In this document: positions 53,194-61,578 of the stretch, one piece after another
Position numbering within the stretch: position 1 is the first letter of the stretch
How the letters are laid out: every line of letters begins with the position of its first letter
Source of the DNA: CAIVVT01 sp963757265
Lineage (GTDB): Bacteria; Acidobacteriota; Terriglobia; Bryobacterales; Bryobacteraceae
Reading direction: 5' to 3'
Assembly: GCA_963757265.1 (NCBI GenBank)
Contig: CAVWRA010000012.1
Span: 759,055 to 823,054 of the forward strand
Length of the DNA: 64,000 nt
Notes under the pieces: model-generated
Told to the model about the DNA's origin: nothing
Seen by the model: the letters and a program-made list of their open reading frames with translations, nothing else
Database searches by the model: none
Translations under genes and position numbers: made by a program

Positions 53194-53349
53194 TGCAGCC
53201 CTCCAAACACTGATTCGAGGTGGAATGTTGCGAGCGTAAACAGGCGCGACGATCGCAACTTCGCGGCCACGATCTCCTATCTTTCGACTTTAGCAAGCTG
53301 CGGAAATCCATTGAACGCAAGTTAAGGACTTCGTGTTGCGAGCGCCGCA

Positions 53350-53823
53350 GTGCCGTGCGCAGCAAGGATTAACAGTAATTCGAGGCGTGGAGCGAAAGCC
53401 CGGGCGCATGGCCTCCTGTCCCGACATGATATCCGCGCGGGCCGGGACTGGGCCTTTGAAAGCAAGAGCGGCGATGTGCTGCGGATCACCTATTCGCGGG
53501 GCGGCCGTAAGGTGGCCGAATTCGAGTGCGGCACGGAAGGCGGCGAATGCGCCATCAGAGATTCGGGAAGACATGCCAAGGTCTCGATGTGGTTCAACGG
53601 TTCAAAGCTGGTCGTGCTGGAAACCAGAGGCGGCCAAATCGTGAAGCGCCGGTTCGGCGTCTCCCGGAAGGGAGGCACCCTGGGCCTCGAAATCATCCCG
53701 ATCATGCCGGCCGGTAAGACGGAGACATCGAGCTTCCGGCGCGTGCGGCCCTGGTGGGCGACAATGATGGCATGCCAACGAAAGTCCGGTGGGGCGTTCT
53801 GGGAGCCGCCAACATCGCCCTGA
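53350..53823 (+). CDS. Doubtful small gene or remnant overlapping the next gene
   Basis: 157 residues from a GTG. The middle part (about residues 33-130: DWAFESKSGDVLRITYSRGG, WFNGSKLVVLETRGGQIVKR, GGTLGLEIIPIMPAGKTETS) reads like a small acidobacterial secreted beta-protein, but the N-terminus lacks a signal and looks non-coding. The C-terminus runs 52 bases into the following oxidoreductase. It may be a 5'-truncated or frameshifted remnant. Confidence 0.35.
   Translation: MPCAARINSNSRRGAKARAHGLLSRHDIRAGRDWAFESKSGDVLRITYSRGGRKVAEFECGTEGGECAIRDSGRHAKVSMWFNGSKLVVLETRGGQIVKRRFGVSRKGGTLGLEIIPIMPAGKTETSSFRRVRPWWATMMACQRKSGGAFWEPPTSP
53760..53765 (+). promoter_or_regulatory. Putative -10 element of the second Gfo/Idh/MocA gene (leaderless)
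   Basis: GACAAT, six bases before the ATG at 53772; no Shine-Dalgarno. Confidence 0.35.
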
Positions 53824-54782
53824 CGAAAGTGATTCCCGGCATGCAGCGGGCGGCCAACTGCGAAGTGGTGGCGATCGCATCGCGAGACCGGGGCCGGGCG
53901 GAGGATGCGGCCTCGAGGCTGGGCATCGGCGCCGCCTACGGGTCCTATGGCGCGCTGATCGAAGCGCGCGACATCGACGCGGTTTACAATCCGCTGCCGA
54001 ATCATCTGCACATGCCATGGTCGATCGAAGCGATGATGGCGGGCAAGCACGTGTTGTGCGAGAAGCCGATCACGCTGACGACGGCGGAGTGCCGGCGGAT
54101 GATCGAGGTGCGCGACCGGACGGGCGTGGTGGCGGGCGAGGCGTTCATGGTGCATTCGCATCCCCAGTGGCTGCGGGCGCGAGAGATCGCGCGCTCGGGC
54201 GAGATCGGCGAGCTGCGGGCGATTCAGGGATTCTTCAGCTACGAAAACCGCGACCCGCAGAACGTCCGCAACATTCTGGAGTATGGCGGCGGCGGGTTGA
54301 TGGACATCGGGTGCTATCCGATCACGATGTCGCGGTGGATGCTGGCGCGGGAGCCGCGGCGCGTGGCGGTGCTGGTGGAGCGCGACCCGGAGTTCGGCAC
54401 CGACCGGCTGACCTCGGCGATGCTCGATTTCGAGCTCTGCCAGTCAGTGTTCACAGCCGGCACGCAGATCACGCCGTACCAGCGGATGCAGTTTCTCGGG
54501 ACGCGGGGCCGGATTGAGGTGCAGATCCCGTTCAACGCGCCGCCGGACCGGCCGGCGCGGCTGCTGGTCAACATGGGCGGCGGATTATTCGGGGAGGACG
54601 TGCGGGTGGAAGAGATCGCGGTGTGCGATCAATACACTGCGCAGGGTGAGGCCTTCTCGCGGTCCATCCTGGAGGGGGCGCCGGCGCCGACGCCGCTCGA
54701 GGATTCGCTGGCCAACATGGCTGTGATCGAGGCGCTGTTCCGCGCGGAGAAGTCCGGGCGCTGGGAGCAGCCCGAACTGTAG
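53772..54782 (+). CDS. Gfo/Idh/MocA family oxidoreductase, cytoplasmic
   Basis: 336 residues from the ATG at 53772. NAD(P)-binding: VRWGVLGAANIALTKVIPGM; then VYNPLPNHLHMPWSIEAM, the catalytic-Lys block VLCEKPITLTTAEC and GGGGLMDIGCYPITMSRWML. No export signal, in contrast to the homologue at 33674-34903. The pattern is like sugar or dihydrodiol dehydrogenases; the substrate cannot be deduced. Confidence 0.88.
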   Translation: MPTKVRWGVLGAANIALTKVIPGMQRAANCEVVAIASRDRGRAEDAASRLGIGAAYGSYGALIEARDIDAVYNPLPNHLHMPWSIEAMMAGKHVLCEKPITLTTAECRRMIEVRDRTGVVAGEAFMVHSHPQWLRAREIARSGEIGELRAIQGFFSYENRDPQNVRNILEYGGGGLMDIGCYPITMSRWMLAREPRRVAVLVERDPEFGTDRLTSAMLDFELCQSVFTAGTQITPYQRMQFLGTRGRIEVQIPFNAPPDRPARLLVNMGGGLFGEDVRVEEIAVCDQYTAQGEAFSRSILEGAPAPTPLEDSLANMAVIEALFRAEKSGRWEQPEL

Positions 54783-54815
54783 TCGAGCGGCGCCGCAATC
54801 GGCCGATCCCGCGCA

Positions 54816-56228
54816 TCAGTGCGGATCGGTGGCATCGGCGCGTTCCTCTTCTTCGTCGTGTTCGGATCCGGCGCGCTGTTGCCGCGGCGGAAGCGGATCC
54901 GTTCCCGGCGAAGGCCCGACGACTGGCCTCGGCTCCCCCGTTCGCGTTTTTGCGAGCCAGAACGGCCGCGGGGGCGCGGGCATGACGAGGACATTCTCCA
55001 GCCCGGGCCGCAGATCCGGGCAGTGGTCGCACAGGATCAGCAGCGGGCAAACCGGCATCCTGCAGCCAACCGAACCCAGTTGCGTGAAATAGATGCGATT
55101 GGCATGCAGCGTCGGACAATTGCGGAACAGCACCAGATCGCCGGCCCGCGTTTCGGACTTGAGGCACTCCGCGGCGCCCCAGATATCCTTGAAGCTACGG
55201 ATGTTCTCAGGCTTCATGCCACCTTCGACCATTGCGTGGAACGCGCGGCGGTGCTCCTTGCCGATGACGATGACCAGCTCGACGGAACGGGCGGCCAGTT
55301 CGCCCAAAGGCCGGAACGATTCCCGGAAACCGCGGCCGGTGTCAACCACGCGGGGTGTGACGAGGATGCGGCGTCCCGGCACTCGAGCCTGTTCGAGGAC
55401 GCGCAGGGCGGAGGTCAGGCTAGCCCAGGAATAGTTGTATTCGTCCCGCAGTGCCATTGCGCCCGAGGGCAGCGGCATAGGCTCCAGCCGTCCGGGAGTG
55501 GGCGCCAGGCGCTCCATCGCCACCACTGCCTTGTCCAGATCGACTCCGTGCCACAGAGCCGCGGCGAACGCCGCGAGAACGGAACTCAGCCAGTGTTCGC
55601 CAATCAGCTGGGTGCGCACTTCGCGCGATTCGGCGCCGCGGTGCACGCGAAACGAGAGACGCGCCGGCCAGACGGACGAGACATCGCTAGCCCAGACGTA
55701 GAATTCCGGCGAGCGGCCAAACATGACGACCGGGCCGCGGCAGCGCGCCGCCATCGCCGCCACGAGCGGGTCGTCTCCGTTCAGCACCGCGACGCCGCGC
55801 CGCCCGAGACGCGACAGGAGCTGCGATTTCTCGCGGGCGACATCGTCCAGGCTCGCAAAGTTGTTGGAGTGGACGCGGGCCACGGCCAGTACGACGGCGG
55901 TATCGGGTGCCAGCGTCCAGGCCGTTCGCCGCAGCGCGCCCGGGAGAGTGGTCCCCACTTCAATCAAAGTGAAGCGATGCCTGAGCCGCGTGCGCAAAAT
56001 GGCGAATGCCATGGCGAAGCGCGAGTTGTGGCCATGCGCCCAACTGATCGGATAGCAGGAGGAGAGCATGCCGTGCAGGCATCGCGTGGCGGTTGTTTTG
56101 CCGAGGCTGCCGGTCACCGCAATAAAAGTCGTGCGGAACATGAGCCGCCGCCAAATGCACGCCAGGGCGCTCAGAGACATGCCCAGGGCCAAGCTCAGCT
56201 TGCGGTGGCGACGCAGGAAACGACGCAC
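54816..56228 (-). CDS. MurF-like Mur ligase family protein with an unusual C-terminal tail
   Basis: 470 residues from a GTG. An N-terminal hydrophobic segment (about 12-27) precedes the P-loop FIAVTGSLGKTTATRCL. The ligase core has AVVLAVARVHSNNFASLDD, AREKSQLLSRL, GVAVLNGDDPLVAAMA and the MurF-like DEYNYSWASLTSALRVL. The C-terminal part (about 400-470) has two Cys pairs around CPLLILCDHCPDL and a charged tail (HDEEEERADATDPH). Not next to other mur genes, so probably a specialised amide-bond ligase rather than the housekeeping MurF. Confidence 0.75.
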   Translation of the reverse strand: MRRFLRRHRKLSLALGMSLSALACIWRRLMFRTTFIAVTGSLGKTTATRCLHGMLSSCYPISWAHGHNSRFAMAFAILRTRLRHRFTLIEVGTTLPGALRRTAWTLAPDTAVVLAVARVHSNNFASLDDVAREKSQLLSRLGRRGVAVLNGDDPLVAAMAARCRGPVVMFGRSPEFYVWASDVSSVWPARLSFRVHRGAESREVRTQLIGEHWLSSVLAAFAAALWHGVDLDKAVVAMERLAPTPGRLEPMPLPSGAMALRDEYNYSWASLTSALRVLEQARVPGRRILVTPRVVDTGRGFRESFRPLGELAARSVELVIVIGKEHRRAFHAMVEGGMKPENIRSFKDIWGAAECLKSETRAGDLVLFRNCPTLHANRIYFTQLGSVGCRMPVCPLLILCDHCPDLRPGLENVLVMPAPPRPFWLAKTRTGEPRPVVGPSPGTDPLPPRQQRAGSEHDEEEERADATDPH

Positions 56229-56956
56229 GGATCATTCACCCCCAAGCGCAGCCGCTGCACTCCGAACGGCCGCAGAGCCGTCCCGTTGCGGCCGGTTTTC
56301 AAGCCTCCAAAGATATCATGCGGCAGGCGCCCGTGCCGTTGATAGTGCTCAGCGCGAGGCGGTGGAGCAGTGTTCCGGGGAGGCCGTTCTCGATGAAGCA
56401 TCCGACCCACCCGGGCGGTGGAAGCTGGCGCCGCCTCAGAAACCGGCACCTCGCCCCAGGAGCGCGGATTCAACGCCTGGACCTTGCCATCAACGGCGGT
56501 GAGCGTTGGAGGACATCGCAAAAGAGTGTGGAGGCGCGGGCCGGAATTGAACCGGCGAATAAAGGTTTTGCAGACCTTCTGCCTGTCAGTGAATTTTGTT
56601 TATCATCAATAGATCATAGGTGGTGATCGTGGCTGGGCCCACTCTAGGCCCACGCCATAATCCGCACAATAGGGCCAAACAAAAAAGACTCGGCCTCCTG
56701 CGTCCGCGTACTCACTATTCAGAATTGTACTTCAGGGCTCAGCCAAGGTAGGAGGATTCCACGCCTGAGCAGCCTTTGAGCGCGAGTGAAACGCAACCCC
56801 AGGTCGCCGGCGACCGTCCGCTTACAAGCATCAGGAATGCCCCTCGAGGGCTGCCAACCGCCAATGCCGGCCAGCCCTTGCCGGCTCTTGAGACGCGTCC
56901 TGTCCGGACAGTAGTCTGGCTTCGTGGCACCTCGGGAGGCTGCTGGGTTCCAGCCT
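56229..56956. other. Boundary region between native chromosome and the NO-stress island
   Basis: 728 bases without a convincing protein gene. It holds the tRNA-Cys 3' fragment (56530-56585). To its right are AT-richer bases and the direct repeat GGCCCAC (GGGCCCACTCTAGGCCCACG near 56636), then about 250 bases with nothing recognisable before the norB stop. No integrase gene is visible. Confidence 0.55.
56530..56585 (-). other. 3' fragment of tRNA-Cys (GCA), probable attachment-site scar
   Basis: Reading the minus strand: GGCAG, anticodon stem AAGGT with loop CTGCAAA (anticodon GCA) and ACCTT, variable bases, T-arm CCGG-TTCAATT-CCGG, acceptor 3' strand CGCGCC, discriminator T and CCA. The 5' acceptor strand and D-arm that should precede it are absent; the sequence there (TTCACTGACA) does not pair. 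A 3' remnant of this kind is what remains when an element integrates into a tRNA gene. The element would extend to the right, towards 64 kb. Confidence 0.75.
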
Positions 56957-59245
56957 TTACGCCGCGGAAGAGAGATCCCTTTTCCACATACTGCGCAACG
57001 CGCCGAGCGTGATGGGCAGGGCGCCGGCGAAGAGGAAGACCACATCCCCCACCATGCGCAGCCATTCCAGCTTGTGGTAGGTGCCACCCATCAGAAATGT
57101 CAGGCGGCGCGCGTGCCAATACCCGTGAGCGATGGAATCCCAGAGCTGGATGACTCCTCCGGGGAACAGATCCAGGATGATCATGAGCGCGAGGCCCACA
57201 TTGACACCCCAGAAGCCCACCCGGACGAACTTCTCCGTCTCCTTCCATACGGCGTCGGACTGCATGGCCCTCAAACAGAAGACCAGGACTGCTAAGGCCA
57301 GCATCCCAAAGACGCCAAACAGTGCGGCGTGTCCGTGATTGGGCGTGAGCGTCGTGCCCACCTCGAAGTAGGATACGATCGGCAGGTTGATCAGGAAACC
57401 GAAGATCCCTGCGCCGACGAAGTTCCAGACACCAACGGCCATGAGAAAGTAGATGGACCACTTCTGGCCCCAAGCCAGATCGTGGCCGCACGCGGAACAC
57501 TGCGCCTTCCTCAGCTTGATGAAATCCCAGGCGTCCAGAGTCAGCAGTGTTAGGGGCACAACTTCCATAGCGGAGAAGCACGACGCCAGTCCCATGTTGA
57601 GCGTCCCCTGGCCTGTGAAGTACCAATGGTGGCCTGTACCGATGATCCCGCCGCTGAGATACAGGATGGCGTCCAGGTAGATCAGGCGCGTGGCGGTCTT
57701 GGTGCTGACCACGCCCATCTGGTGGAACATGATGGCCACCAGCACCGTCGCGAAGAGCTCGAAGAATCCCTCCACCCAAAGATGGATGATCCAGAAGCGC
57801 CAGTTGTCGATGACAGCGAAGTTGGTGTGAGGGCCGTAGAAAAGGGCGGGCAGGTAGAAGACAGGGATGGCCACGGCCGTGTACAGAAAGAGTGAGGATA
57901 GTTCGCGCTTGCCAGGGCTTTTGAAGGAGGGCTTGAGCGCCCGAAACATCAGAAACAGCCAGAAGAGGAGGCCGACTGCCAGCAGGAACTGCCAGAAGCG
58001 CCCAAGGTCCAGGTACTCGGAACCCTGGTGACCGAACCAGAACCAGAACTGTCCCAGCTTGTCGTTGATGCCGAGGAACTCGCCTGCCAGGCTGCCGACA
58101 ACGACCACCACCAGCGCCCCGAGGAGTGCGTAGACACCCGTCCTCTGGTGTCTGGGCTCTTCGCCACCGACCCACGACGCCAGGAAAAGGCCGCCGCCCA
58201 CCCAAGCCGTCGCGATCCAGAAGATGGCGAGTTGCAGGTGCCAGGTGCGCACCAGGGTGTAGGGCAACCAGCGGGCGATATCGAGCCCGTAAAAGGCTCC
58301 CGTCTCCACACGATAGTGGGCCAGCACGCCTCCCAGGAACGATTGCGCCAAAAACAGGAGGGCTACGATGCCGAAGAACCATCCCGTAGCCCACTGGCTG
58401 GGCGTGAGCTTCAAAGCGAGGGGAGTCGAGTGCAACATATGTGAGACAGCGCCGTCCCCCTTCCAACCCAAATAGTCGAACTTGCCGACGACGAAGAGGA
58501 TCAATCCCAGCCCTGACAGGAGGGTGATGAGACTCAAGGCGCTCCAGACATAGGCCTCGGTCGAAGGACGGTTTCCCGCAATGGGCTCGTAAGGCCAGTT
58601 GTTGGTGTATGAATAATCCTTCCCAGGGCGATTCGCTGTTGTGGCCCAGGCCGCCCAAGCGAAGTAGGCGGTCAGAGCTTTAAGCTCCCCGGCGTTTCGA
58701 ATATAGTTGGCTGGTAACCCGGGAGCGGCGCCCTTCCTGGTGAAGTAATCGCTCCATTCGGAAAGCTGTATGCGGTACGCAGCCACGTCGCCTGACGAGA
58801 GCCGGAGAATTCGCGAGGCTGATTCGTACCGGTTTTCCTTGAGCACCGTCACCGTCCGCGCAGATGCGATGCTCTGCTCGTCAGGCGAGAGCTCCGCAAA
58901 AAGTTTGCCGTATTTCTCGGTCGCGATCGTGTCCCGGGTCACCTCGCTGAGCCTGTGCAGGTACTCCGCACTGTAATCAGGACCCAGGTAAGCTCCATGG
59001 CCCCACAGGCTCCCGTGCTCCATGAGACCGTACTTGAGGAAGACGTCCTGGCCCATTTGGATATCGGCTCCGGTAAACACCACAGTTCCGGTTCCATCCG
59101 CGGCCTGATCGGGGATCGGTGGAGCGTTCGTGTAGGTCAGAACCGTGACATAGGAGAGGACGGAGAAACCGGCGATCATTACGAGGATGGCCGAGTGTCT
59201 CCACCACGGAGAGAGACTGGTAGCGCTGGCAGACGTGCCTATCAT
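56957..59245 (-). CDS. norB: Quinol-dependent nitric oxide reductase (qNOR)
   Basis: 762 residues, normal for single-subunit qNOR. The N-terminal part has the first helix and a periplasmic domain (TGADIQMGQDVFLKYGLMEH). The heme-copper-oxidase-like core follows with RTWHLQLAIFWIATAWVGGG, GTGHHWYFTGQG and TPNHGHAALFGVFGML carrying the metal-ligand His residues. It reduces 2 NO to N2O with quinol electrons. A CxxC (Cys583, Cys586; KAQCSACGHDLAW) lies in a loop near the C-terminal third, which I do not recall from the family. It is the last gene of the unit RibD-like, hemerythrin, 39-residue ORF, norB; AAAGGGA is the ribosome-binding site. Confidence 0.95.
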   Translation of the reverse strand: MIGTSASATSLSPWWRHSAILVMIAGFSVLSYVTVLTYTNAPPIPDQAADGTGTVVFTGADIQMGQDVFLKYGLMEHGSLWGHGAYLGPDYSAEYLHRLSEVTRDTIATEKYGKLFAELSPDEQSIASARTVTVLKENRYESASRILRLSSGDVAAYRIQLSEWSDYFTRKGAAPGLPANYIRNAGELKALTAYFAWAAWATTANRPGKDYSYTNNWPYEPIAGNRPSTEAYVWSALSLITLLSGLGLILFVVGKFDYLGWKGDGAVSHMLHSTPLALKLTPSQWATGWFFGIVALLFLAQSFLGGVLAHYRVETGAFYGLDIARWLPYTLVRTWHLQLAIFWIATAWVGGGLFLASWVGGEEPRHQRTGVYALLGALVVVVVGSLAGEFLGINDKLGQFWFWFGHQGSEYLDLGRFWQFLLAVGLLFWLFLMFRALKPSFKSPGKRELSSLFLYTAVAIPVFYLPALFYGPHTNFAVIDNWRFWIIHLWVEGFFELFATVLVAIMFHQMGVVSTKTATRLIYLDAILYLSGGIIGTGHHWYFTGQGTLNMGLASCFSAMEVVPLTLLTLDAWDFIKLRKAQCSACGHDLAWGQKWSIYFLMAVGVWNFVGAGIFGFLINLPIVSYFEVGTTLTPNHGHAALFGVFGMLALAVLVFCLRAMQSDAVWKETEKFVRVGFWGVNVGLALMIILDLFPGGVIQLWDSIAHGYWHARRLTFLMGGTYHKLEWLRMVGDVVFLFAGALPITLGALRSMWKRDLSSAA

Positions 59246-59257
59246 AATGTGTCCCTT

Positions 59258-59377
59258 TCAATTCCTACCAGGGTTTTCAGGTTTCCAGTCCTTATGGCAG
59301 AAGACCCCGTTGGCGCGATCACGCACCAACCCATCGAAACCGTTGTGTTGCTTAACTCGGATGACACCAAACTTCAT
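59258..59377 (-). CDS. 39-residue small ORF between hemerythrin and norB genes
   Basis: The ATG at 59377 is two bases after the hemerythrin stop, and GAGGT (59384-59388) sits six bases upstream inside the end of that gene. The stop at 59258 is 12 bases before the norB ATG. The product starts MKFGVIRVKQHNGFDG, contains GVFCHKDWKPENPG and is soluble and basic. Position, spacing and ribosome-binding site support translation, but I recognise no family. It could be an NO-responsive small protein or a translational coupling peptide. Confidence 0.55.
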   Translation of the reverse strand: MKFGVIRVKQHNGFDGLVRDRANGVFCHKDWKPENPGRN

Positions 59378-59379
59378 TT

Positions 59380-59916
59380 TCAGACCTCATGCTCTGCAAT
59401 AGTATACCCTTGCGCTTCTGCCTCCGGGGGCCGACTCTGAAGCTTCGTCATCTCAACGGCTAGGCGTTCTTGGTCTTCGGCGGCAAGCCGGCTCTCAGCG
59501 AGGCGGAACAACCGATCTTCTTCCTCTCCGATGTGGTGCTGAATAAGATCGTGGAGTCGCGTCCCGAACAAGCGAACGTCGTTCAGCCAGCGAGATTCGG
59601 GAGTCGGCGGTGGATCTGACAGGAGTTCTCCAATGTGCTGCTTCACTTCGCGCACATCCTCGTGCTGCTGGTCCATTTGGGCGAGCAAATCGGGAAACGC
59701 CGGTCGTAAGCTCTGGTAGAAGATGACCTCCTCTTTCTCGAAATGAATCGAGGACAGGCGTCGAATGTCTCTGACGGCCGCCTGGACTTCAGGAACCGAT
59801 TCAGGCCCGGCACGCTGCAACGCGGCGAACAGGCGGTCAACGTAAATCTCCATCTGGCGGTGGTCCATACGGAGACAATCACACGCAGACGCGGGCGGAA
59901 TCTGAGGACTGTCCAT
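59380..59916 (-). CDS. Hemerythrin-like (HHE) domain protein
   Basis: 178 residues from the ATG at 59916 (GGAG upstream by seven bases); the frame is open to 59970 but this start is better. The four-helix hemerythrin ligand pattern is present: His in LRMDHRQMEIYVDRL, His/Glu in SIHFEKEEVIF, His in DQQHEDVREVKQHI, and HDLIQHHIGEEEDRL. Such di-iron proteins bind O2 or NO and act in repair of NO-damaged iron centres (DnrN/RIC-like role). Its place before norB supports an NO function. Confidence 0.87.
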   Translation of the reverse strand: MDSPQIPPASACDCLRMDHRQMEIYVDRLFAALQRAGPESVPEVQAAVRDIRRLSSIHFEKEEVIFYQSLRPAFPDLLAQMDQQHEDVREVKQHIGELLSDPPPTPESRWLNDVRLFGTRLHDLIQHHIGEEEDRLFRLAESRLAAEDQERLAVEMTKLQSRPPEAEAQGYTIAEHEV

Positions 59917-59970
59917 TACATCGCTCCGATTCCAACGTTGGGCTCCAGAGACACAGCCAACTTGAAGCAA

Positions 59971-60834
59971 CTATGTCCCGCTCTTCATTCGATAACGCAA
60001 GTACAGGTGGTCGCCTCTATACTTGGCGCTAACCAACTTGAACCAGGGCGCCCCTACCGGCAGGAACGCCACACCAGCCACCATGCCGGGTCGCGGGCGC
60101 TCGCTCGTACGACCGGCGATCTGCGGGGCCAGGGTGAGGAAGACCTCGTCAACCAGCCCTTGCGCCATGAAGTGCCCGAAGAGAGTCGCGCCCCCTTCAT
60201 GCAGCACGATTCGCACGCCGTATTCATCATGCACAAGCGTAAGGATCGCGGAAGGGTCGATCAAACCGCCGGCATCGTCGAGTGCAACCACTTTCGTTGA
60301 ATCAAGTGCGCTTCCGCCAGCACTTGCCAGTTCCTGGCTGCCTGCTTTCGTGGTGACGATCAAGACTCTGGCGCCGGGCGCGTGGAAGATGGCTCTCCTC
60401 AAGTCCAGTCTGCCGCGTCCGCTGACAACGACGAGCAGCGGGCGCCCCGCCTTCTTCAGGGCCTTCTGCCTGTAGCCGGCATAGGAATCTCCGGCCTTGG
60501 GGTAGATGGATTCCGCGATCCAAAGGTGGTTCGGGCTTGCCTGGCTAACGGTTCCCGCAGCGACGACGACGGCATCCACCGAGGCTCGGAGCAATCCCAT
60601 GACGAAACGATCGGCTTCGTCAGAACCGCTGATTGTGCCCCCGCCCGAATGGCCAGGGACCTCAAAGCTGATGACTCCGTCGAGAGTCGACACGAAGTTC
60701 CCGACCACGTATGGGCGCCGGCCCGAGGATGCCTGGAACCTCAGATCGCCGCCATACAGCACTCTGAGATCATCGGGCAGCGATGGTTCTGGTGAGGCGT
60801 CCTGCTGGTCAATGAGTGTTCTTATCGCTTCCAT
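59971..60834 (-). CDS. RibD C-terminal/dihydrofolate-reductase-fold reductase
   Basis: 287 residues. Conserved features: RPYVVGNFVSTLDGVIS at the start of the fold, SDEADRFVMGLLRASVDAVV, LLVVVSGRGRLDLRRAIF, IVLHEGGATLFGHFMAQGLV and DEVFLTLAPQIAGR. It lacks the deaminase half of bifunctional RibD, so it is a stand-alone NADPH-dependent reductase, possibly of pteridine-like or other small molecules. First gene of the minus-strand norB unit; 54 bases to the hemerythrin gene. Confidence 0.82.
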   Translation of the reverse strand: MEAIRTLIDQQDASPEPSLPDDLRVLYGGDLRFQASSGRRPYVVGNFVSTLDGVISFEVPGHSGGGTISGSDEADRFVMGLLRASVDAVVVAAGTVSQASPNHLWIAESIYPKAGDSYAGYRQKALKKAGRPLLVVVSGRGRLDLRRAIFHAPGARVLIVTTKAGSQELASAGGSALDSTKVVALDDAGGLIDPSAILTLVHDEYGVRIVLHEGGATLFGHFMAQGLVDEVFLTLAPQIAGRTSERPRPGMVAGVAFLPVGAPWFKLVSAKYRGDHLYLRYRMKSGT

Positions 60835-60902
60835 GAGCAGGCTCAGCGTAGCACTTGACGGACGCCCAGGGTCCTAAGACCGGTGCCGTCATTCCACCCA
60901 CA

Positions 60903-60931
60903 TTGTATCGTTCGCCTAAACTCTATGATAA
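60903..60931 (+). promoter_or_regulatory. Sigma-70-type promoter of the DUF488 gene
   Basis: TTGTAT (60903-60908), 17 bases, TGATAA (60926-60931); followed by the ribosome-binding site GAGGAGGT at 60960-60967. Confidence 0.5.
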
Positions 60932-60979
60932 AGATAGCCCGAGGCGCCGGACAGCACTGAGGAGGTCCGACAAAGTGCG

Positions 60980-61531
60980 ATGAGCGGGGAAAGCGTGCCT
61001 GTCACCCTGCCGACGGTTTTCACTATCGGCCATTCGACGAGAGCTCTTGACACCTTCATCCAAATGCTCCGCATTCACGGCGTGACGCGCCTGGTGGATG
61101 TGCGGACCATCCCGCGCTCTCGTCACAACCCGCAGTTTAATCGTGACACCCTGCCGGAGGGACTTCGGCTCGCAGGAATCTCCTATACCCACATGGAGCA
61201 GCTGGGCGGACTGCGCCATGCACGCCCAGACTCTCCTAACACCGGCTGGCACAACTCCTCGTTCCGGGGTTTCGCCGATTACATGCAGACGCCGGAATTC
61301 GAGGCCGGTCTGGAGAGGCTCATTCAACTCGCGTTATGCGAGCAAGTCGTAATTATGTGCGCCGAGGCAGTACCCTGGCGCTGCCATCGGTCACTGATAG
61401 CGGACGCACTGAAGGTACGTGGCATGCAGGTCCGAGATATCATGAGCGCAGGCCGGACACAGCTGCACTTGCTTACTCCCTTCGCAAAGGTCTCGGGCAT
61501 CCATATCACCTATCCTCACGAGACAAGGTGA
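60980..61531 (+). CDS. DUF488 domain protein
   Basis: 183 residues; GAGGAGGT is 12 bases upstream of the ATG. DUF488 signature: FTIGHSTRALDTFIQML, LVDVRTIPRSRHNPQF, the central YTHMEQLGGLR, and VVIMCAEAVPWRCHRSLIAD with conserved Cys and His. Function in bacteria is not established; these proteins often occur in stress-related and mobile gene clusters. It is divergent from the norB unit and converges on fumC. Confidence 0.88.
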   Translation: MSGESVPVTLPTVFTIGHSTRALDTFIQMLRIHGVTRLVDVRTIPRSRHNPQFNRDTLPEGLRLAGISYTHMEQLGGLRHARPDSPNTGWHNSSFRGFADYMQTPEFEAGLERLIQLALCEQVVIMCAEAVPWRCHRSLIADALKVRGMQVRDIMSAGRTQLHLLTPFAKVSGIHITYPHETR

Positions 61532-61578
61532 CGTAAAGAAATGCCGCTCTGAGCCAGCTCGATCGCTTTTCGGCTTGG

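Noticed and set aside
56739..58658. Minus-strand open frame of 639 codons
   Set aside because: Out-of-frame shadow of norB; Arg/Gly/Pro-rich and without membrane helices or motifs, while norB is an excellent family match.
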